Source: Reclinomonas americana ATCC 50394 (lineage: Eukaryota; Jakobida; Jakobea; Jakobida). Taken from it: a stretch of DNA of 64,000 bases. The stretch lies in the NCBI GenBank assembly GCA_048213135.1, contig PS015026.1:93411-157410 (forward strand). The letters run 5' to 3'. Made by a program: the position numbers and the translations under genes. A model generated the notes under the pieces. The model made no database searches. It was not told where the DNA came from and saw only the letters and a list, made by a program, of their open reading frames with translations. Below are positions 32,667-44,107 of the stretch, piece after piece. Position 1 is the stretch's first letter; every line of letters starts with the position of its first letter.

Positions 32667-33063
32667 GTGACTCGGCAGAGGCGTATCAAACGCTCGGCGA
32701 CGAGATGCAGATGTGGAGAGAGTTCTGCACACACCAACCTCGCCCACAGCCTTGATGATCTGGAACTGCTCCGGCCCGTAAAAAAAGCTGCCAGGGGCAC
32801 AAGTAGTGTGGTCTCGGCGTCTGCACATCGTCGTTGTATGAAAAATATGGATAGGACGTCGACTTCGACGACGCTCTAAGGGATGCCGCTGTAATCCAGC
32901 TCACCGCGGCCATACCCTTCCTTTCTGGGTCGACAGCAGTAACACGCACCTGTTGGGCAAAAGGACTGGACCCCGCAGCGATACCCCAAGTCCGTCCCGT
33001 CCCATTCATGCTCCAAACCGACAGTCAAGTGAGTTGTCTCGCGCGTTAGCCAAGGCGTCTCTG
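32667..33063 (-). CDS. Possible broken gene: two exons next to retrotransposon copy 2
   Basis: A minus-strand exon from about 33063 to 32949 follows acceptor gcgtggcag and encodes PWLTRETTHLTVGLEHEWDG and then TDLGYRCGVQSFCPT. It splices in phase (donor gtgcgtg, acceptor cgatgtgcag) to an exon beginning near 32826 that encodes DAETTLLVPLAAFFTGRSSS. That frame stays open to about 32667. I do not recognise the product. The 3' side runs into TG-rich sequence and then the retrotransposon, so the gene may be truncated. It may also be a chance splice model. Confidence 0.3.
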
Positions 33064-33251
33064 CCACGCCTCGCGCACTTAACGGTGTCTTTCGACACCA
33101 ACCGACAACGCTTTGACGTGGCCACACAACACAAACAAACAACAAACAGAAAATATGACTGACACAATCATGGTGTGTAGAGCTGATCACTGCGATCCTC
33201 GCGCTCCTCTCTCTCTCTCCTCTTCTCTCTCCTTCTCTCTCCTCTCTCTCT

Positions 33252-33287
<36 letters not shown>

Positions 33288-33447
33288 GGCATGGGAGTTG
33301 TCATTACATTTCCCGCCCACATTGATTGATCACACGTGCAAACCGACGTGATCATCATCATCTTCATCATCATCGCCTTTCTCTCTCTGTGGTGTGTGTG
33401 TGTGTGTGTCTCTTCGACCCGTCACTGATGCTCATGCTGGCTCCTCT

Positions 33448-36400
33448 ATGCACTATCAGTTGGACTCTCTCAAGAAGGACCTCATGCCACTGAGCCCCTC
33501 CTCCCCCTCCTCGTCGTCGTCGTCGTCCTCGCCTGCCGACATCATACGCACTGCGGACCACACCACGCTCTCCATTGGTGGGCATGATTTGTGCCACACA
33601 CACAGCACAGCTGCTTCCTCTGTGCATTGACGCTGCTGCTGCTGCTGCTGCGCAGGCAACACGCGATTCGAACTGCTGTTTCACCAGTTGCTGAGTGTGC
33701 CGCCGGCGGCCGCTGGCGAAACTGCCGCGCTGATGACTGCCTTTCTGCGCGGTTTGTGCTTCTACGCACCCTGGCTGCATACCGCGGGAGGCTCACTTCT
33801 GCTGTCTGCAGAGCACGGAAGTACAGTGATCCAGCTGACTGCAGATGGTGTGGAGGCACTGGTTCATGCCGTCAGCGTTGCCGTGGAGCAGCACTTTCCA
33901 CAGGTGGCCGGCGATCGCGCACGTGTGTATATGTCGCAGTGTGTCTCACACACTCTCCGTCGACGTTGTGTAGATGAGCTCCGCAGGATGCATGGCCGAT
34001 GCGCCGCTGTCGCCGCTGGACGGCTCGCCTCTGCTGTCGCTGCTCGATCTGGTGCAGGCCGTGTGCTACCAGCCGGCCGAGCATGTGCCCAACAGTAACA
34101 AACTCGCGTTGAGTCGTGCCGGCTTGGTGCCGTCGTTGCGCTCGGTCCTCATGCAGCTCGGCGCTTCCGGCACGGTCGAAGAGCGCTGCTCGGTGTACCG
34201 GGCACTCACGAGTGCCACCATGTACGATGGTACGTGTGTGCGCTAACGGAGGCCACCCCCACGCGGTCGTGTTCTCACGATGTTTGCCTTCTTGGACGAG
34301 CGCAGAATCGGTCACCGACAACATTGCCGACACGCCGTGCGTGAAGGTATTGCTTCCCTATTATGTCGTCTACGATGTATCTCCTGCACCAAGTTGACCA
34401 TTATCCTCACAAAGCTCGTGTACGACGATGTTGTGGCTTGGTCCGACACGGGCGATGTGGCCTCGCTGGCCCTGCCCCTCACCTGCCTATTTGTCCAGCT
34501 TCGCGGAGGTTGGTGATGTGCCTTTTCATTCTTTCTCGTGTCCCCCTCATTTACTTTGTTGGTGTTGCCGACAGCCAAGTGCGACCGAGTCGCCGTGGGC
34601 GAGTGGGGTGCTGCCGAACTGTGTGCGACACTCCTAACCAAGTTCCACTCGTGTGCGGCCATTGTGACGCTGGCCGCCGGTGTCATGCAGCGCCTGGTGT
34701 TGGACCTGCACAACGTGGCTCTCGTGCAGCACGCCAGCGGTGTGGAGAATCTTCTCAGTGCCTGGCAGACGCATCGACAGGAGGAGGCCGTGGTGAGGCG
34801 TGTAACTGCGGCGCTGACCAACATTTTCTCGAAGACCAGTTGCGCACACAGTATCATGTCGCACGCGCACTGCAGTCTCACCATCGATGCAGGATCCGTG
34901 GCCGAGCCGACACGCACCGAGCTGTGCAATGTGGTCCTTGGAGTACTGCAGTCGTGCACCGCACAGACATCCTCCGACGTTGTCAACAACGTCTGCTCTC
35001 TCATTGGCAATCTGTGCATGGACGGTGCGTGCTTGCTGCTGGCCGTGGATGCTGTCACCTTTCGCATCTCTGATCTGCCTTTTTTTCTTTTTGCAGGTGA
35101 CGCACTGTCCATCATGGCTGCCACTGGTGTGGTGCAGGCAGTGGTGGAAGCCTGTCGACAGCACATGCACAAGACGAGTGATGTGTTGCGCCTCATCACG
35201 ACCCTCGGTCACTTGTGCGCCAAAGGTTTCGTCGAGAGCTCCTCTTTTTTTGCACAAAAACTGGGTGCGATGAGGATGCCGACGCTCATCGCCATCATAT
35301 TCTCAGAGTCTGTCAAGTTGCTTGCGTACCAGGCCGGCTGCGTGCAGCTCTTGGCCGACCTGTTGCGTCGTTGCCTGACCGATTGTGACATGTGCCAGCG
35401 CGTGGTGTGCGTCCTCGGAAACCTGTCGTATACCAATGGTTCTTGCCATTTGTCATGCCTCTGTGTGTGTGTNNNNNNNNNNNNNNNNNNNNNNNNNNNN
35501 NNNNNNNNNNNNNNNNNNNNNNNNNNNNNNNNNNTTCTTGACAGTGTCTTGCTTATGAGAGAGAGAGGGAGAGAGAGAGAGATGCAAACGTCAGCACTTG
35601 TGTGCTCTTCTGTCTCTCTTTCTCTCTCATTCTCTCTTATTCTCTCTCATTCTCTCTCATTCCCTCTCCTTCCCTCTCAATCTCGCTGTGTGGGTGTCTC
35701 TTGTGACCGTTGACGATGCAGACGAGGTACGACTCGCGATTGTCACCAGCGGCGCCATGGCCCTCATGGTCGAGGTTCGCGAGCGTACGACGGACTTGTT
35801 GAGTGGAAGATTATTGTGCTAAATACACTTGTGTGTCTTTGGCAGAGTGCCCGCCTGCATGTCGACGACGAGGTGCTGGCGAGCAATACCCTTCGCGCAC
35901 TCGGCAATCTGGCTCTCGTGGGTCTGTCTCCCTGCCCGCTATCTCCCTCGAGTGCGTGAGCACCCAACTGACAACGTGTGTGGTGCGCAGAATCACTGGT
36001 TCGCGTTTTTGTAGCCCTCGGTGTCGTCACGCTTTGCTGCGATCTGCAAGAGCGACACGGAAGCAGCGCACGAGTGTGCGAGTTTTTCGCCCTCATCTGT
36101 TGCGTGCTTCGCTGACACGTTGCTACGTGACTTGCCCGCCTGTTTCACCCACTGCATGGTTGGTTGCTCGCAGGCACCAATCTGTTTTACACTGGTGTGT
36201 TGACCGCCGTTGGCGCGACCGTGGTGACGCAGCGACTGACCACCATGTGCAGGTCACTACAGTCGAGAGCTGTGCGGAGCACTGGTGGGTCGTCTGTCGT
36301 CGGCTCTGGCTCGTCACGAAAATGAGCGATCCATGGTCACCCGCACGCTGATGAGTCTGGCCAATGTCTGCAACGGAGGGTGCGTCGATGATGACTTCTA

Positions 36401-37321
36401 AGGCGATCCCGCTAAATGCTCATCTCTTTAATCGCAGCGACGGAGTACGCCTGCAAGTGGAGCAAACTGGTGTCTTTGCGTGCATGCAACGACTGGTGGA
36501 GTTGCACGCTGTCAGTCATCAGTGCACACGACAGGCGGTGCGTGATGAAGTGCAGTTGTTGAAATGCGTTCGCCCTCACTCCACGAAATATACAACAACG
36601 CAGGTCCGCTTCGTGCATGCGTGGGCCAATGATGGTAAGTGACGCACAGTACTGTTAGTCGGCAGAGATATACTCACTGAGGTTCACGCAGCTGCCCGTC
36701 GCACTGTCATTGTTCAACGCGGCATCATTCCTCCGCTGCTCAGCGCCATTCAGCAACACGCCGATGAACCGGCTCTGCTGAAGGCCGCACTCACGTTTTT
36801 GGTGGCCTTTGCGGACAATGGTTGCGATGGTGGTTGTTGCGAATCAATCAATGTCTGTGTTTCTCATCACGAGTTCCACCAGAGAGTCGCGCCGCGCTGC
36901 TGGACGAGCACGGCGCTGTGGATATGTGCCTGTCCGTGGTCGAGGACACAACAAGAGCCGCTGGTGCATCCGGCCTCACCGTTGCGCCTGCGCTCTTCAT
37001 GCACACTTTATATGCACAGTTGTCTGAGTTGGCTTCGCAGGCCGAGCAATTGTCGACCCTGGAAAACCGACTGTCGATGGCCGTTAAGTTCCTGCACACG
37101 TCGGCCTGCGTCTCTGGTGCGGTCCCCTCTGTCTCACAGTCCTTGTGCCCTACACTCGCCTCACAATACCGGCAGGTGCCGCCAAATGCCGCATGGTCGA
37201 CGCGAATGCCGGCGACGTTCTGCACGTGGCCGCCGAGACATGCACTCGCCCGTGGCCGCACATCGCACAGCAGGCTCACCAACTCGCCGACCTCCTTCAC
37301 AGGCACCATCACCAGCAGTGA
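33448..37321 (+). CDS. Armadillo-like repeat protein
   Basis: This is a multi-exon gene. ATG at 33448 gives MHYQLDSLKKDLMPLSP and a Ser run. The exons then include 33578-end splice to 33656-33903 (TRFELLFHQLLSVPPAAAGE), 33974-34229 (GSPLLSLLDLVQAVCYQPAE) and later exons at 34.4-36.9 kb. Helical repeats typical of ARM/HEAT proteins recur: VVRRVTAALTNIFSKTSCAH, DVVNNVCSLIGNLCMDG, VLRLITTLGHLCAKGFV, MCQRVVCVLGNLSYTN and VTRTLMSLANVCNGG. The last exon ends at TGA 37319-37321 after ADLLHRHHHQQ. A gap at 35473-35534 interrupts it. The layout recalls ARMC2-type ciliary armadillo proteins, but I cannot confirm orthology. Some splice sites are not fixed, and the true end could be further right. Confidence 0.6.
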
Positions 37322-37433
37322 AAACGATGAAAAGCAGAGTGTCATTCAGGTGTCCTGCATGTTTCTTGCAAGTTTCACAAACAATGGATCGGTGGCGCAA
37401 GTCGGCGTGTCTCGAAGGCCTTCGGTGTGTGTC

Positions 37434-37434
<1 letters not shown>

Positions 37435-37479
<45 letters not shown>
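37435..37479. repeat. (TG)n microsatellite
   Basis: About 45 bases of pure TG lie between the armadillo-like and WD40 genes. Confidence 0.95.
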
Positions 37480-37480
<1 letters not shown>

Positions 37481-37499
37481 CGCGCGCATTCTCATTCAT

Positions 37500-40400
37500 G
37501 AGCAGTGCCAATCGACGAGCTTCTCGCGTGGTCGCTGCACCCGCACAAACTGCGCATCACTCAGCGACGTGCTTCCATGTGCATCCAGTGCGTTGTGCGG
37601 GAATTGAGGAGTGCCATCATGCATGCAAAGAGAGAATGACTGATTTGAGTGTCACACAGACAAGCCCACTGTGCGCAGTCGGTGCTGCGTCACTGTCGCG
37701 TCTGGAGGGCTCTCTGTCGGTGGCGCCATACACCGGGCGCTGTTGCGTTCTCTTTCTCACGCACAATCTCTCCCCCTATCTCTCTCTCACTTCCTCACCA
37801 GTGGACCAGCGTGTGTTTGGCGACGACACTCTGTGCTGGGATTGCCCGAGTGGCGTGCTGACCATGTGCTGGCACGACACCACTGATCACTTGTTGGTGG
37901 GCTGTGCGGATGGCAGTGCGCGTGCCTATAGCTTGTCGGCGGGTGAGGCGACGCAGCCGCAGTCGTTCGACTTGGAAGGCCCACCGTGCGTCGCCACGTT
38001 TCGCTGCATCTCCGCCTCCAAAGTGGTGCGTTGTTTTTGGCAGGAGCCAAGTACGTCGCGACAAGGTGACTGACATTGGTGATACGAACCCCAGGGTGCT
38101 GCAGTTCCCGACAAGTGGCCACAGTCGCGGTCGGTGACGCACGTAGCCATTCCTCGTTGCGTGCAAATGACAGCGGCCTGCCTTCTTTTTTTCTGGTGCG
38201 TGGCTCACTGCGTGGAGTAGGCGACTCGGATACGTTCTCGGCGGTCGAGAACGAGCGTGTGCATCTGTGGTCGATTGAGAATGCGGAGCGAGCGCTCTCC
38301 ACGGCCAAGGTGCGTTGCTGGTGTTGTTGTTGTTGCCCGACTGCGCGGTTGACTGAGCACGCTGCAGGTGAGCAACGAGCCGCTGACATCGCTGTCGTGG
38401 AACCCCAACGACAGCCACCTGTTTGCTGTGTCGTCGGTGAGCGGCCACACCAAAGTTGTCGACACTCGCGACCTCCGCAATCCCGACAACTCTGTCACGT
38501 GGAAATGCGGGCACGGCAGCACAAATGGCACGCACGCGGTGTCGTGGTCGCCACTGATACCGCACTGGATCGCCACGGCGGGCGGTGACGGGTTTGTGCG
38601 CGTCTATGACGTGCGAAGCACTTCGGATGCGGTGTTCTCGTTCCCAGCGCACCAGTCGCTGGCTCTGCATGTTGCGTGGCAGGGATATGTGCGGAACTTT
38701 CTCGTTGCCTGACGTGTTCGTTGCCGCGCAGGTGGCCTGGTCGCCGGCCTACTGCGACGTCCTCATCAGCTGCGGAGTGGAAGATGTTGTGCGCGTGTGG
38801 AATCTCAATCTGGAGCCACACTGTGCATTCTCCAAGGCAGATGATCCGCAGATTGTCGACGGTCTGTGCCGTGGGCGTATCGACATGTTTGTTGTTCATC
38901 GAGCTCATGTATGAGCGCGTGTGTGTGCAGTGTGCTTTGACACGCACCATGCGTGGAATCCCATGTTCCTCACGCAGACGGGCGACGTGCTCAGCTTTCC
39001 GGTGGCCACCGAAGAATTCGATCGAGTCAGCGATCTGATGCTGGAGTTTCGTATCTCACTGTGTGCATTCAAACTCTGTGTTTCTGCCACTGACCGATGC
39101 TTGGCAGGACCTCGGAACTCGGCAAGTCATACTCGCCATCGCAGCGGCAATTCGTGCAGCTGCTGTACTCGATGCAAGTGCGCAAGGCGTACCGCAAGCT
39201 GGAGGATCTGGTGTTGGAGTGCCAGCAACAGCGCGAGTTGCGTCCTTTTCTGGTTTGCGCGTCTATGTCACCGGGCACTCAATAATTGAGAATTGCAGCT
39301 TTGCCATGGCCATGAAGCTGGTGGACATGGGAGTTCCTCTCGACCCGGTGACATGCACGAGCGTTCCCGGCGACGGCAGCGTGGCCACTCCGGCGTTGCC
39401 GCCATTTCCCACACCGCCGCCGGCGGCGCCAGCGGCAACTGATGCTGCTGCGGCAGGGACAGCGCCTTTGCCAGCCGATGGTATGTCGGATGAGCTCCTC
39501 TCTCTCTCTCTCGCTTCGTCTGAACAATGTGTTGTGTGCCAGCGGCCAGTCGTCCGGTTCACCACAAGGATGCAGTGGCCAGATTCCGTCGCGAGCTCGA
39601 CTTGTACTCGCAGCGCCTGCTCAAGACTTTCCCGATCACTCCAGTGCGTCGCATTGCCTTGAACAGCACCTGGGAGAACTCGTGTGTTGACGCAACTTGC
39701 TCTCTCTCTCTCCCCGCCAGGATGTGCAAGAGCAACTGCGCAAGGTGCAAGACACGACGGAGAATTTGCGCCTGCTGCGGCTCATCAAGCAGCGCGACTT
39801 TACGGATCCCGCATCCATTGATCGTGAGTATCGCGAGCTTGTGGAGCGCAATCCGCGCTTCCTCGACGTGGACGTGGTGCTGGTGCGTTCGTGTGTGTAT
39901 CTGTCTGTGCCCATGCCCGTCGCTCGTGCATGCTGACATGCACACGTCTTTCATTTTCGTGCAAGACGGTGATTGAGGCCCTGTGCGAAGAGAGCTACGA
40001 CGCTGGCATGGGCGCACTGTCCCGTTGGCTGGAGGTGGTCGAGGATCTGGATCACCGCGACTCGTCACAGCGTGTGTGCTCGCCCTTCTTCCAGCAAGTC
40101 GCCGGACCCGCCATCGGTCCACTGTTGTTTGACGCCGCCAACACCGTGTCGTTGCCGGAGGTCAAATGTGAGTGCACGCACACACGTCACGAGGCAACAT
40201 ACCTACCGGCTCGTCGTTCACTCACTTGTCCTCCTCCGCAGACGACAAGGTGACGACGACGGTTCGCGTGCCGAGTTTGGCCTCGAGTGCCGTCTACGAG
40301 GTGCTGCTGTTGAACGCCGCGTTGCCGGCGTCGGGAACCTCCACTGCCGAGGGCAGTGCCAGCGCGGGGTCGGTGACCACTGTACGCCGCCGGGAGCGAC

Positions 40401-40718
40401 CGGCTCGGAAAGCAGTTGCGATGCACATTGGCACTATTGTGCACAGAAGTGGCGTGTTGTACTCACCCACTCCATTCCGCACAGTCAACGAAACGACTGC
40501 CTAGGCAGTCGACGGCGCCAACCATTTCCCGCGAACACGTGTCGTCCGTCATGCAATACGGCGGTGGGCCACTCGACGCCAACGGTGTGGTTCGCTTTAT
40601 GGAGCGTATTCGGAACCAGTGCGAGACCGACCCGGCGTTCCTGCGCGCCCAGGTCGAGGCCACACGGTCTGTGCACATTCACTTCCTTTGTTCTGCACAC
40701 TCGCTCTGATGTCTCTTC

Positions 40719-40781
<63 letters not shown>

Positions 40782-41682
40782 GCGTGTGCGTGTGCCACAG
40801 AAACATTTACTGCGAGGCGTGGAAGACTCGTGACGGCAGCTCGCTGTGCGACTACTTCCTCGAGCTGTGCACGGAGAGCGGATTGCAGCCATTCGACTTG
40901 GTGTGCATGGGACCGTGGCAGCTGCTGCTGGCCGCGTTGCTGCAAAAGCACTCCTTTGACGAGTACTTTGGCATTGTCTTGCGACTGGCACAGGTGTGTT
41001 TGTTTGTTAACGTGGATGTCGCGCCGCGGTGAGCGACACTTAACGCCACGAGTGTGTGTTGCAGTTGTACGAGGGACGAGCCGCGGGAAAAGTGTTTGCC
41101 AACGAGGCTCTGGAGAACGGCTATCCCACCTTGTGTGACGAGGTGGATGCACTGATGGAGGTCGATGCGATGGGATCGCTGCAAAAGGTGCTGTCCACCA
41201 TCGCGTCCGTGTACGGACGAGTGTGCGGCACACTGCCACCTGCCGGCGATGCCAGTGCGTCGCCGTCGAGTCGCGAGTCTGTCGCAGCCACCGCCACTCG
41301 CGGCCTCTCCTTCGAGGTGCCGCTGCCTGCCGCTCCTGCCTACCTGCTGGAATTTGTGTCGACAACAGCACTGTGCGTCGTGGACAGCATCCGTGGAATG
41401 CATGTGGTCGCTGATGCGTTTTGTGTGCTGTCTGCTGCAGGCAAGTGGCCGTGGCGCTGGAGAACCTGCTGAGTCAAACCGGATCAACCATGGACGGTCA
41501 GTGGCTGCGAATGGAGTGGCGCGTTTCGTTTGTTCTGACGTTGTGATGCAGCCTCGCGAACCGCCCGCAACTTGCTCCGCGAGCTCGCCCAGTACATCCC
41601 GCAAGTCGACAACGAGGTATTCAAGCAAATCCGATTCGTTCTCGATCGGTACAGCTCACGAGGCGGTGATGCAAGGCGATAA
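37500..41682 (+). CDS. WD40 protein with a long alpha-helical C-terminal half
   Basis: This is a multi-exon gene with an unresolved 5' end; DELLAWSLHPHKLRITQRRA near 37510 may be its first visible part. WD40 units follow: GVLTMCWHDTTDHLLVGCAD (37.85 kb), PLTSLSWNPNDSHLFAVSSV, HAVSWSPLIPHWIATAGGDG with FVRVYDVRS, and VAWSPAYCDVLISCGVEDVV with RVWNLNL (38.8 kb). Downstream exons are helical: QRQFVQLLYSMQVRKAYRKL, ARFRRELDLYSQRLLKTFPI, EQLRKVQDTTENLRLLRLIK and WQLLLAALLQKHSFDEYFGI. The gene ends VFKQIRFVLDRYSSRGGDAR, then TAA at 41680-41682. Propeller plus helical solenoid is the layout of coat, intraflagellar transport and related scaffold proteins. I cannot pick the family. Confidence 0.65.
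40722..40797. repeat. (TG)n microsatellite in a WD40-gene intron
   Basis: A nearly pure TG run stands directly before the acceptor gtgccacag of the exon encoding IYCEAWKTRDGSSLCDYFLE. Confidence 0.9.
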
Positions 41683-41794
41683 AAAAACAAAAGCCGTTGT
41701 GTAGACCCTTGCATGGCGGGAATTGTCATCTACAATTTTTCAACCAACACACACCGAGAACATGTGTTGCGTCTNNNNNNNNNNNNNNNNNNNN
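41683..41794. other. Intergenic sequence and 20-N gap
   Basis: No gene is seen. The 20 N at 41775-41794 look like a gap of unknown size. Confidence 0.8.
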
Positions 41795-41819
41795 AAGGGG
41801 GAAAGGGTGCGTGCTGCTA

Positions 41820-42284
41820 CTGTAAACGCACTTCCGACACGGCTGTTCTCCGCCTCGCGCTTGTACTGCACACCACCACAGCGTGTGAGTCACGTGTGTG
41901 GCATGGCGCGCACTTGTTTTTTTCGTGCACACAAACCTCGACTTCCGAGTGCAACTCGCTGTGCAGCGTCGACACCGTCTCCTTGATCTGCACACGAAGC
42001 ACGCATGCAAGTGTGAGCAAACAAACAACAAGCGAGTGGAAATGTCGCACGAGCGTGCACACACTCACCTTCATCAGCTTCTCCACTGCAGGCGAGCCTA
42101 TGCAGCGCAGCAGCGCAACAACAAAGAGAGCAAGTCAGTGTGTGTGAGAGAGAGAGAGTGGTGCCTTTTTGTGGGCCCTCTGTTGCATCGAGCATGGGAC
42201 CGGTTTATGTGAAAGGTGGTGGACGCAACGAGGAGAACCGCCAGGGCTGGCGGCTCCGGGCGACACTCGCGACAGGATGCTCAT
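41820..42284 (-). CDS. N-terminal exons of an SF-assemblin-like protein, on the strand opposite to the main gene
   Basis: Minus-strand exons: ATG at 42284 gives MSILSRVSPGAASPGGSPRC. An exon ending with VEKLMK and donor gtgagtg lies near 42090. IKETVSTLHSELHSEVE is bracketed by gtgcag and gtttgtg at about 41990-41940. YKREAENSRVGSAFT follows acceptor gtggtgtgcag near 41870. A Ser/Pro/Gly head followed by a heptad rod is how SF-assemblins begin. The contig 41795-42636 has gaps on both sides and the rest of the protein is on the plus strand to the right, so I think this contig is flipped. It could instead be a second, divergent gene whose 3' part is missing. Confidence 0.45.
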
Positions 42285-42636
42285 GGTCGTCGGTGAGCTG
42301 AATGCGGCGCTCTCGGGGCGTTGGCCAGCTGCATTTCACAGAGAGAGAAAAGAGCGAGTGAGAAAATATCAGCTCTCACCGTGCGTCGTGTGATATTCAT
42401 GCCATGATCCGAGTTTGTGTGAGAGAGAGTGAAGAGAGAGAGAGAGAGTATGAGTCTCAGGCGTCTCTTTGTGCGCGTGCGTGCAAGGCGGAGTTGCGTG
42501 GCTGCGTGCGTGTGTGCGTGCGTTGCGTGCCGGAGAAATGGCCATCGGCAAACCGCGACGCAAATCGCATGGAGTGTGCATGGCCGAGAGGAGAAGAGGC
42601 GTAGAAAGAGTGGTGCAGTGAGTGTGGGCGGTGATG

Positions 42637-43059
42637 NNNNNNNNNNNNNNNNNNNNNNNNNNNNNNNNNNNNNNNNNNNNNNNNNNNNNNNNNNNNNNNN
42701 NNNNNNNNNNNNNNNNNNNNNNNNNNNNNNNNNNNNNNNNNNNNNNNNNNNNNNNNNNNNNNNNNNNNNNNNNNNNNNNNNNNNNNNNNNNNNNNNNNNN
42801 NNNNNNNNNNNNNNNNNNNNNNNNNNNNNNNNNNNNNNNNNNNNNNNNNNNNNNNNNNNNNNNNNNNNNNNNNNNNNNNNNNNNNNNNNNNNNNNNNNNN
42901 NNNNNNNNNNNNNNNNNNNNNNNNNNNNNNNNNNNNNNNNNNNNNNNNNNNNNNNNNNNNNNNNNNNNNNNNNNNNNNNNNNNNNNNNNNNNNNNNNNNN
43001 NNNNNNNNNNNNNNNNNNNNNNNNNNNNNNNNNNNNNNNNNNNNNNNNNNNNNNNNNNN
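42637..43059. other. Assembly gap, 423 N
   Basis: It lies between the minus-strand head exons and the plus-strand rod exons of the SF-assemblin-like gene. Confidence 0.95.
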
Positions 43060-43089
43060 CTTTCTCTTGCTCATGTGTATGACGATGTA

Positions 43090-43854
43090 GAGCTGCTGGA
43101 GATGTGCGTGAAGAACGACAAGAACCTGGCGCTGGAGATCAAGCGGCGCTCGGAGGCCGACAAGGTGCTGCAGGCGTTTTTCGAGAACAGTCTGAATGAC
43201 ACGCGCGAGGCCATGGAGAAGAAGATGAATGACCGTTTCTCGCACATGCAACTGACGATTGAGGTTCTGGCCAAGCGCACGGCGCAGCTGGAGCAGGACC
43301 TCAAGGAGGAGCGTGAGTCGCGCGCGCGTGCCGTCGAGGACACTGGCAATGTGCTGTTGGGGTCAGTCTACATTGCGCTCTTTGCTGCATGTTTTTCCGA
43401 TGATTGCTGACACCGCTGTGTGCAGCGAGATCCGCATGCTGCAAACATCACACGAGCAGGAGAAGCAGAACCGCATGGACAAGGAGGCGGCGATTACGAG
43501 GAAGCTGACGGAGGATGCGAACCGCCTGGCGGAGCGCATTGAGTCGGAGCACTTGCAGCGCGAGGCGGCGCTGGCGCAACTGCGCGACGATCTCGACAAG
43601 AACCAGCGCGTGCGCGACAAGACCGACGAGAAGTTCAAGTCGATTTGCGTCGAGGAGATCGAGACTCTCAAGCAGGGCCTGCGAATCGAGTCGGAGGCCC
43701 GCGAGGCCAGCGAGGAGGAGATGGTCCGAACGATGAAGGATGTGAGTCACGCTCCTCGTCGTACGCCTTTCGATGCTGCTGTCCACTCACTGATTATTTC
43801 TCTGCGCAGGTGATCAACGAGCTGAAGGAGGGCTTGCACATCATCTCCAAGTAA
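43090..43854 (+). CDS. SF-assemblin / beta-giardin family striated-fibre protein (rod)
   Basis: Three exons (about 43090-43361, 43426-43741, 43810-43854, TAA) join in phase. The product is a continuous charged alpha-helix with the SF-assemblin pattern: LALEIKRRSEADKVLQAFFE, DTREAMEKKMNDRFSHMQLT, KRTAQLEQDLKEERESRARA, EAAITRKLTEDANRLAERIE and the closing VINELKEGLHIISK. The related DEKFKSICVEEIETLKQGL precedes the end. Family members polymerise into the striated rootlet fibres attached to basal bodies, or into Giardia disc ribbons. The rod continues from the gap, so the head is missing on this strand; candidate head exons lie inverted at 41820-42284. Presence of this family supports a flagellated cell. 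Confidence 0.8.
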
Positions 43855-44107
43855 GGAGCAAGCACGCGAAAGACCGACCACTTCTGTTCATATGCGCGAC
43901 GGGGAGTCTTGCTCCTCGTCTGGTGCAACCCTACACATTTTTTCCTCCCGGCCATTCTCTCCTCTCTTGTCTCTTTTCTCTTATCCTTTCTGTGCGAGAG
44001 TCGCTTCTGTCGAGCGTCGATGTACACCGGTGTACTTTGGTTTCCATTTGTCGACGCGCTCGTCAATTTCACTTGTTTTTTCGTCGTCGTTTGTGAGCGA
44101 GAGAGAA
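43855..44107. other. Short intergenic region
   Basis: The 250 bases between SF-assemblin and HMG genes are pyrimidine-rich near 43960. No exon is seen. Confidence 0.6.
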
